From DASPJQ01 sp035299065 (GTDB taxonomy: Bacteria; Bacteroidota; Bacteroidia; Flavobacteriales_D; UBA2798): 64,000 nt of DNA. Location of the stretch: NCBI GenBank assembly GCA_035299065.1, contig DATGXI010000152.1, positions 1-64,000 on the forward strand, read 5' to 3'. Every line of letters begins with the position of its first letter. The stretch's first letter is position 1. Position numbers and translations under genes: made by a program. The notes below the pieces were generated by a model. It worked only from the letters and a program-made list of their open reading frames with translations. It ran no database searches and was not told the origin of the DNA. Shown in pieces: positions 58,067 through 64,000 of this stretch.

Positions 58067-59324
58067 TCATTCCCGCACCTACCGTTTCATTTGTTCCTTC
58101 TTCAATAAGAATAAAACTACCTGTTACACGATTGCGGTAATATTTATCGTTTAGTAACGGTAACGTTGTACGCAAGGTAATACGACCAATGTCATTCATC
58201 TTAATGTTCTTGTCGTCTTCCATTTTATGCAGGGTATTTATATCAACCTTGTAAAGAATGTTTTTTACCATGCAGCGCGCCTCACGTGATGTATGTTTAA
58301 TCACATATTTTCCGCCATTCATTAATTGCTTTTCATTAAACCAGCAAATCATGGCATCAATGTCCTGTTCCACCATGGGCTTGTTGTTTGGTTTTACAAG
58401 CATATCGCCCCGGCTTAAGTCAATTTCATCTTCCAGTGAGATAGAAACTGACATTGGCGAGAACCCTTCTTCCACTTCTTTATCACCATTGTAAATAGTT
58501 TTTATTTTTGAGGTCATTCCTGAGGGTAAAGCCATTACTTCATCGCCTTTTTTAAAAATACCTCCAGAAATACGACCGGCAAATGCACGGTGATCGTGGA
58601 ATTCAGTAGAAATGGGACGAATCACGTACTGTACTGCAAAACGACTATCCACTAAATTTTCATCGCCCGAAATATGTAAAGTTTCCAGCGTATACAATAG
58701 GGTTGGCCCCTGATACCATTTCATTTTTTCTGACCGGTCAACCACATTATCGCCATTCAATGCTGATATTGGAATATAACGTATGTCACTTACTTCTAAT
58801 TTAGAGGTAAATGCTTCAAGGTCTTTCTTTATTTTGTTGAATACCTTTTCATCGTAATCAACCAAATCCATTTTATTGATGCAATACACAATGTGTGGAA
58901 TTTTCAAGAGTGAGGCAATGAATGAATGCCTGCAGGTTTGCTCAATTATTCCTTTGCGCGCATCAACAAGTATAATGGCCATGTTAGCGGTGGAGGCACC
59001 TGTAACCATGTTGCGCGTGTATTGAATGTGCCCGGGAGTGTCGGCCACAATGAATTTACGTTTAGGTGTTGCAAAATAACGGTAAGCCACATCAATGGTA
59101 ATGCCCTGCTCCCTTTCAGCCCGCAATCCATCTGTAAGCAAGGCCAGGTTTACGTGTTCTTCACCCTTTTTTTTGCTGGCTGCTTCTACAGCCTCCATTT
59201 GGTCTTCAAAAATTGATTTTGAATCGTAAAGTAGGCGACCTATTAAAGTAGATTTACCATCATCAACCGAACCGGCAGTGGTAAACCTTAATAAATCCAT
59301 GTCTAAATATCCTTCTGTTTCCAT
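58059..59324 (-). CDS. cysN: Sulfate adenylyltransferase GTPase subunit (CysN)
   Basis: CysN is the GTPase subunit of ATP sulfurylase; it uses GTP hydrolysis to drive APS formation with CysD. The 421-residue protein has G1 AGSVDDGKST (17-26), G3 DTPGH (about 95-99) and G4 NKMD (about 149-152), with EF-Tu-like domains II and III behind it. No APS kinase domain is fused; that activity is in the separate cysC. It is the last gene of the cysC-cysD-cysN operon (minus strand), 86 bp after cysD. Confidence 0.95.
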   Translation of the reverse strand: METEGYLDMDLLRFTTAGSVDDGKSTLIGRLLYDSKSIFEDQMEAVEAASKKKGEEHVNLALLTDGLRAEREQGITIDVAYRYFATPKRKFIVADTPGHIQYTRNMVTGASTANMAIILVDARKGIIEQTCRHSFIASLLKIPHIVYCINKMDLVDYDEKVFNKIKKDLEAFTSKLEVSDIRYIPISALNGDNVVDRSEKMKWYQGPTLLYTLETLHISGDENLVDSRFAVQYVIRPISTEFHDHRAFAGRISGGIFKKGDEVMALPSGMTSKIKTIYNGDKEVEEGFSPMSVSISLEDEIDLSRGDMLVKPNNKPMVEQDIDAMICWFNEKQLMNGGKYVIKHTSREARCMVKNILYKVDINTLHKMEDDKNIKMNDIGRITLRTTLPLLNDKYYRNRVTGSFILIEEGTNETVGAGMII

Positions 59325-59410
59325 CTTAACTATTTTAAATAATGTGATTTCAAATAGTGAAATATATAAGATATATTAAATTTCATTATTACGAAATTTC
59401 ACTTTTTGAA

Positions 59411-60316
59411 TTAAAAATACCCTGCTTTCTTCCTATCTTCCATTGCCGCTTCACTTCTCTTATCGTCAATACGCGATCCTCGTTCAGTAACACGCGTGCT
59501 TGCAACTTCTTCTATAATTTCTTCAAGTGTATTGGCTGTTGACTCAACTGCACCAGTACAGGTCATATCGCCAATTGTCCTGAAACGCACCACCCTCTTT
59601 TCCAGTTTTTCGGTTGGTTTTAAATTCATGAATTCTGAATGCGCATAAATTACTCCATCACGCACAAAACAATCACGTGTATGTGTAAAATAGATGGAAG
59701 GAATTTCAATTTTTTCTTTCAAAATATACTGCCAAACATCCATCTCGGTCCAGTTACTTATTGGAAAAACCCTGAAATGTTCGCCCATGTTTTTTTTACC
59801 ATTGAAAATATTCCACAATTCGGGGCGCTGGTTTTTGGGGTCCCATTGACCAAATTCATCCCGATGTGAAAAAAAACGTTCTTTTGCCCGTGCTTTTTCC
59901 TCATCACGCCTTGCCCCTCCAATACAGGCATCGTATTTATACTTTTCAATCGTATCAAGCAAGGTTACTGTTTGCAAGGTATTACGGCTTGCATAAAATC
60001 CCTTTTCTTCCACTGCTCTTCCGGCATCAATACTTTCCTGCACACTTCCAACAACAAGGTTTACGTTGTACTTTTTCACAAGTTTATCCCTGAAATCGAT
60101 GGTCTCTGCAAAATTATGGCCCGTATCAACGTGCACCAATGTAAATGGAATACCTGCCGGCCAAAATGCTTTACGCGCCAGGTGAAAACAAACAATACTG
60201 TCCTTTCCGCCTGAAAATAACAAAGCGGGGTTTTCAAACTGTGCAGCTACCTCACGCAATACGTAAATACTTTCTGCTTCCAGTTCGTCAAGGTGTGTCA
60301 AATGATAGTTTTTCAT
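59411..60316 (-). CDS. cysD: Sulfate adenylyltransferase subunit 2 (CysD)
   Basis: CysD is the ATP-PPi lyase-type nucleotidyl transferase that makes APS from sulfate and ATP together with CysN. The 301-residue protein has the PP-loop motif LLFSGGKDSIV (32-42), the conserved block DACIGGARRDEEKARAKERF, and RTIGDMTCTGAVES near the C-terminus. It lies 10 bp after cysC and 86 bp before cysN on the minus strand. Confidence 0.96.
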   Translation of the reverse strand: MKNYHLTHLDELEAESIYVLREVAAQFENPALLFSGGKDSIVCFHLARKAFWPAGIPFTLVHVDTGHNFAETIDFRDKLVKKYNVNLVVGSVQESIDAGRAVEEKGFYASRNTLQTVTLLDTIEKYKYDACIGGARRDEEKARAKERFFSHRDEFGQWDPKNQRPELWNIFNGKKNMGEHFRVFPISNWTEMDVWQYILKEKIEIPSIYFTHTRDCFVRDGVIYAHSEFMNLKPTEKLEKRVVRFRTIGDMTCTGAVESTANTLEEIIEEVASTRVTERGSRIDDKRSEAAMEDRKKAGYF

Positions 60317-60326
60317 GTATCGTTTA

Positions 60327-60920
60327 TTAAACTTTATTTTTTTCTGTTATGTGCGTAAATACTTCCTCTACATTCTGTTCAACCGTTTTACCCTTCGTTT
60401 CCAAAATCACATCAGCTGCAATGGGAGCTTCAAAGGGCGCATTTACACCTGTAAAATCTTTTATCAATCCTTTTCTTGCCTTTGCGTAAAGCCCTTTTAC
60501 ATCGCGCTGCTCACAAATTTCGATCGGAGTATTTACAAAAATCTCAATAAAATCAGCCTCACCAACAATTTTTTTTGCCAAATCGCGCTGCGCTTTCATG
60601 GGACTTACAAAACAGCATAGCGTTATTAGACCATTTCCCGCCATAAGCTTTGCCACCTCGGCAATACGCCTTATGTTTTCGTTCCTATCCTCATCACTAA
60701 ACCCAAGGTTATTGTTGATACCAGAACGCACGTTGTCACCATCCAAAACAGCTGTAACATATCCCTTTTTTACCAAAAAACGATCAAGACTGGCTGCAAT
60801 GGTACTTTTACCGGATCCTGAAAGACCGGTAAACCAAATGACCATGCCCCTTTGGTTTAGCAGGGCCTGCTTTGCCTTACGGGAAACAAATTTGTCAAAA
60901 TCAGGGTGAATATTCTCCAT
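60327..60920 (-). CDS. cysC: Adenylylsulfate kinase (APS kinase)
   Basis: CysC phosphorylates APS to PAPS, the donor for sulfation or for PAPS-type reduction. The 197-residue product has the P-loop GLSGSGKST (32-40), LDGDNVRSGINNNLGFS (about 58-74), and FIEIFVNTPIEICEQRDVKGLY. It is the first gene of the sulfate-activation operon. In this genome segment CysH looks APS-specific, so PAPS made here may feed sulfotransferases instead of reduction. Confidence 0.95.
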   Translation of the reverse strand: MENIHPDFDKFVSRKAKQALLNQRGMVIWFTGLSGSGKSTIAASLDRFLVKKGYVTAVLDGDNVRSGINNNLGFSDEDRNENIRRIAEVAKLMAGNGLITLCCFVSPMKAQRDLAKKIVGEADFIEIFVNTPIEICEQRDVKGLYAKARKGLIKDFTGVNAPFEAPIAADVILETKGKTVEQNVEEVFTHITEKNKV

Positions 60921-60989
60921 TTTCAGTAAACAGCCTCAAAATTACTGATTATTCTATTAGTAAATTGATTAAATTGGTCAAAAAACCAA

Positions 60990-62477
60990 ATGCCCGAAAA
61001 TCTTCAACTTGAGCCCGGTGAACTATTACAGGTTGCCAAGGTTATTGACCAGGGCATACTTGTATGCGACAGAGCTGGTAATATTGAATACAGTAATCCG
61101 TTTGCCTCATCTTTCTTTGGTTTTGCATTAAATGAGCTAAGCGGAAAACACTTTTCAATCCTTACCGAGGATCCAAATGTGGCAAAAGCCCTTCTTGCCG
61201 GGGCAAAAGAAATTACCGAGGTAAAAGGGAAAAACAGGTTCAATAAAGAGATTTATTATACGGCCAAAATAACATCCTCAAGCAATGATAAATTTGTAAT
61301 CATTATTTCTGATGTTACCAGGCGTATTGAGGGACGAAATAAGCTTCTCCAGAAGATCGAAACATGCGAAAAGCTTACAAAATCACGGTTTATTCGTGAA
61401 GGCCAGTTATCTGACGCTATTGAAGAAATACTGGTTGAGTCTGCCAGGGTTTTAGGCGTTGAGCGCGTTAATGCATGGCTTATTGATTCTAATTTTTCAA
61501 TGATTGAGTGCATTGGTGCATGTCCGTCTCAAAACGCCAAATCGGGTAACATGATTTTGCAACGAAGAGACATGCCTGCCTACTTTAAGCTACTGGAAAC
61601 CCAGGAAATTATTTCAACTGATGACACACTTCATGATCCGAAAACAGCCGAGTTAATGGACATTTATCTTTCAAAATACGGCATTACCTCAATGATGGAC
61701 GTTCCTATACGTATTGAAGGAGAAATGATTGGTGTTGTTTGTTTTGAGCACACTGGCACTCCCCGAAAATGGGATCTTACAGAAAGAAAATTTGGATTAT
61801 TTATAGCCCAACTTATTTCTCTTGCACTTGAAACACACCAGCGTAAAGAAACCCAGGGGAACCTTGAAAAATCCTATAAAGAAAAGGAATTGTTGTTGGC
61901 CGAAATACATCACCGTGTAAAAAACAACCTGGCTATGGTTAGTTCATTGCTCAACCTGCAACAATCAAAGGCCCGCGATGATTTTCATGGAGAACTTTTT
62001 ACCGAATCAAAAAACCGAATTCTTTCCATTGCCAGCATTCACCAAATGCTTTACCAGAACAAAAACTTTGCGCGTGTTGATTTTGCGTCTTATATGAACG
62101 AAATTGTTTCACTTTTAAGACAATCCTACCTCCATCTTGCTAAAAAAACTGAAGTTATGTTACAAGTTGACGCAGTGGAAATGGACCTTTCAAAAGCTAT
62201 TCCGCTTGGGCTTATTGCCAATGAAATTGTATCAAACAGTTTCAAACACGCATTTGACAAGGACAATGAAAATAAGATCGAGATTTACCTTAGATCAAAG
62301 AAAAACAAATACATGTTAGAAATTTCTGATAATGGCAAGGGAATAAAGGACCTTGAAGCTGTAAGAAAAAAGAACACCCTTGGACTTTCACTCGTATACG
62401 ACCTGGCCGACCAGGTGAATGCCACCATTGAATACAGCAATAAAAAAGGAAGTCATTTTATACTTTACTTTGAATAA
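60990..62477 (+). CDS. PAS-GAF-HisKA_2 sensor histidine kinase
   Basis: The 495-residue soluble kinase has a PAS domain (about 12-110), a GAF domain (about 140-285), and a HisKA_2-type phosphoacceptor region LLLAEIHHRVKNNLAMVSSL (His307/His308) followed by the HATPase_c domain with N-box IPLGLIANEIVSNSFKHAF and G1 ISDNGKGIKD. No membrane segment or receiver domain is present, so it senses an internal signal (perhaps redox or a small ligand) and needs a separate response regulator that is not nearby. Divergent from cysC across 69 bp. Confidence 0.93.
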   Translation: MPENLQLEPGELLQVAKVIDQGILVCDRAGNIEYSNPFASSFFGFALNELSGKHFSILTEDPNVAKALLAGAKEITEVKGKNRFNKEIYYTAKITSSSNDKFVIIISDVTRRIEGRNKLLQKIETCEKLTKSRFIREGQLSDAIEEILVESARVLGVERVNAWLIDSNFSMIECIGACPSQNAKSGNMILQRRDMPAYFKLLETQEIISTDDTLHDPKTAELMDIYLSKYGITSMMDVPIRIEGEMIGVVCFEHTGTPRKWDLTERKFGLFIAQLISLALETHQRKETQGNLEKSYKEKELLLAEIHHRVKNNLAMVSSLLNLQQSKARDDFHGELFTESKNRILSIASIHQMLYQNKNFARVDFASYMNEIVSLLRQSYLHLAKKTEVMLQVDAVEMDLSKAIPLGLIANEIVSNSFKHAFDKDNENKIEIYLRSKKNKYMLEISDNGKGIKDLEAVRKKNTLGLSLVYDLADQVNATIEYSNKKGSHFILYFE

Positions 62478-62552
62478 ATGCTGATTACTTCTGTTTAAAC
62501 AATATCCAAATCACCTTTACATTTCTTTATCCAAAATCTCTATACCTAAAAT

Positions 62553-64000
62553 CTAATAATCGTTATACCTGTTATACAGATTGGCCGAAATGCAAAGAGA
62601 AATAAAATTTGTTGTTTGGGTTTGTTTTGAGTTGGATAATTTACGCAGTGTATAAGCCAATTCAACCTTAAGGTTGTTTTGTTTCAACAATAGCAACTCA
62701 ACACCAATTTTATTATAAAATAAATTATTATTTAAACCTTGCCCAATAAAATTATGGTATTCCTGCGCCCGGGTTTTATAGGACTGGAATAAATTTCCAC
62801 CAAAATTCAACCCACTTGTGTCAGTACCATAATTTCCAATAACTGTTCTGTTACTAACAGTTAACCATTTATACCTGTATTGCACAATGGTAACCCAATC
62901 GCGGCAATTTGCACCCATTGGATGCGAAAGTGGTTGATTAAAATGAGCGTAATTCTGGTAAACGCTTCCATGCGAATACGTGAATGGACGTATGGCATTG
63001 TATTCAGTTTGAAAATAAAATCCTTTTAATTTAAAGGGTTCAAAGGCTTTAAATCCAATTTGCAAACCATATTTATTGGCCCACCATCCACTATCGGCTT
63101 TAATCTGGGCCAGCAAAAATTCGTCAAGCAAACCCTGGCCATAAATACTCATTTCATTGTTGAGTTTAAACTGTGCTCCCAGGCCAAGAATTGAGTTATC
63201 AGACGATCCAAGACTATATTCTACAGGCCTGAAAAATATAACCGGATTCAGATAATTAATATCCAGTTGCCTGTTTTGCAGCGTGTCTTTTGCCTGCCAC
63301 ACTACCGATTCGAATATATTTATATTTAAACGCTTTGTAATGTTCCAGCTTAGTAAATGGAATGTTGCGTACTTGTTGAAATAGTTTGCAGGCACAGCAT
63401 TGGCTCCACGTATATCTTTTAGCTGGGCAACCATTGATATATATTTTATTCGCCAGAATGTGGTTGTAAATTTTGCAAACGGGTAGCTGGTAGCATTGTC
63501 TGACAGAAATAAGCTCCTGTAACCATAACCCAGAAAATTTTTACCTTTTCCAACCTGTACATTAATGAATTTGTTTGGCGAAAATGAAACAGATGCATTC
63601 CAGTTTTCGTAATACATTTTACCTGGTGTTCCATTATATCTCAATCCAAAACCAGGCATTACTTCAAGTGAGTCAAACCGCTGTATAAGAAATGGCGAAA
63701 TTGTTCCTTTCGTACCCAAAAAATCGCCCGAAAAAGTTAGTTTATTTTTGTAATTCACCACGGCCATAAATCCGCCAGATAAGTCGCTTACCGAAGTATC
63801 ATTTATTCCCTGATACTTTTCAACATTAAATCCGCCCAGGGGCAAAACCATGAAATTTAATTTCGCGGAAGGATTAATATATTGTTCTTTAAAAAATTTA
63901 TCACCCAGGGCCTGTTGTTCATCAAATAGTTTTTTTTTGGTACTATCGGCCATGAGGATGGGCCAAACCGCAGTATGATGATAAACGTTAAGTTGATGAA
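62553..64000 (-). CDS. RemB/Wzi-like outer membrane protein (5' end beyond the window)
   Basis: The reading frame continues past the internal ATG at 63953 to the right edge as ...HQLNVYHHTAVWPIL-MADSTK, so the start lies outside; at least 482 codons are visible. The protein is a many-stranded barrel with motifs YENWNASVSFSPNKFINVQV, NFLGYGYRSLFLSDN, LDINYLNPVIFFRPVEYSLG and MGANCRDWVTIVQYRYKW. These match the Bacteroidota gliding-motility protein RemB group, related to capsule assembly protein Wzi. It probably handles surface polysaccharide or adhesion. I treat the ATG at 63953 as internal. Confidence 0.8.
   Translation of the reverse strand, partial: HQLNVYHHTAVWPILMADSTKKKLFDEQQALGDKFFKEQYINPSAKLNFMVLPLGGFNVEKYQGINDTSVSDLSGGFMAVVNYKNKLTFSGDFLGTKGTISPFLIQRFDSLEVMPGFGLRYNGTPGKMYYENWNASVSFSPNKFINVQVGKGKNFLGYGYRSLFLSDNATSYPFAKFTTTFWRIKYISMVAQLKDIRGANAVPANYFNKYATFHLLSWNITKRLNINIFESVVWQAKDTLQNRQLDINYLNPVIFFRPVEYSLGSSDNSILGLGAQFKLNNEMSIYGQGLLDEFLLAQIKADSGWWANKYGLQIGFKAFEPFKLKGFYFQTEYNAIRPFTYSHGSVYQNYAHFNQPLSHPMGANCRDWVTIVQYRYKWLTVSNRTVIGNYGTDTSGLNFGGNLFQSYKTRAQEYHNFIGQGLNNNLFYNKIGVELLLLKQNNLKVELAYTLRKLSNSKQTQTTNFISLCISANLYNRYNDY

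Noticed and set aside
59325..59410. AT-rich palindromic stretch between cysD and cysN
   Set aside because: GAAATAT/ATATTT-type symmetry is weak and expected in AT-rich spacer; no evidence of an operator or terminator.
1..64000. CRISPR arrays, tRNA or rRNA genes, transposases, phage genes
   Set aside because: I read both strands of the intergenic regions for these and saw none. The repeats present are short tandem tracts and the dispersed structured element.

Overview
This window is chromosomal DNA of a Bacteroidota bacterium (class and genus not resolved). It is moderately AT-rich by eye. The call rests on type IX secretion (T9SS) substrates with type A and type B C-terminal sorting domains, a PorP/SprF protein, an OmpA/PD40 protein, a RemB/Wzi-like outer membrane protein at the right edge, a bifunctional DAHP synthase/chorismate mutase, and a MoxR-DUF58-SpoIIM locus of the Bacteroidota type. 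I see no tRNA, rRNA, CRISPR array, phage, transposase or plasmid functions. It looks like ordinary chromosome with many surface and secreted proteins.

Layout. 1-13.8 kb: start of ychF (cut by the left edge), a lipoprotein, a T9SS cargo protein, fabD, an RsmI-like methylase, an acyltransferase/hydrolase/acetyltransferase run, PBP1A, an arginase-family enzyme, aroF-pheA with an apparent attenuator, cysH, and an epimerase with a membrane protein. 13.8-24.4 kb: fbp, two Spy-like periplasmic proteins, lysC, an M50-TPR protein, several envelope proteins. 24.4-38.6 kb: surface-protein region. A 1954-residue type B T9SS substrate, PorP/SprF and OmpA/PD40 form one minus-strand operon, divergent from a 1199-residue M43 metalloprotease with a type A sorting domain. 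38.6-45.6 kb: mixed housekeeping genes, including a second RsmI-family gene. 45.6-53.6 kb: RDD divergent from SpoIIM-DUF4129-DUF4350-MoxR-DUF58 plus two envelope genes. 53.6-64 kb: two more T9SS cargo proteins, a tiny Cys/Lys-rich ORF, ppx, the sulfate-activation operon cysC-cysD-cysN, a PAS-GAF-HisKA_2 kinase, and a RemB-like gene cut by the right edge.

Three features are not ordinary genes. (1) A dispersed element of roughly 170-200 bp occurs three times (about 384-585, 14528-14729, 21636-21806). It shares a GGGATAGAGCC / GGCGATAGCCC pair and a central stem whose sequence differs between copies while base pairing is kept, which suggests selection on structure. (2) Upstream of the DAHP synthase gene, on the minus strand, a reading frame with consecutive Tyr-Trp-Phe-Phe codons runs into four segments arranged as a classical transcription attenuator, but it has no ATG, GTG or TTG start. 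(3) The 39151-40065 gene has a complete signal-peptide reading frame upstream of its only usable start codon, but no start codon for it; one base change would create an ATG.
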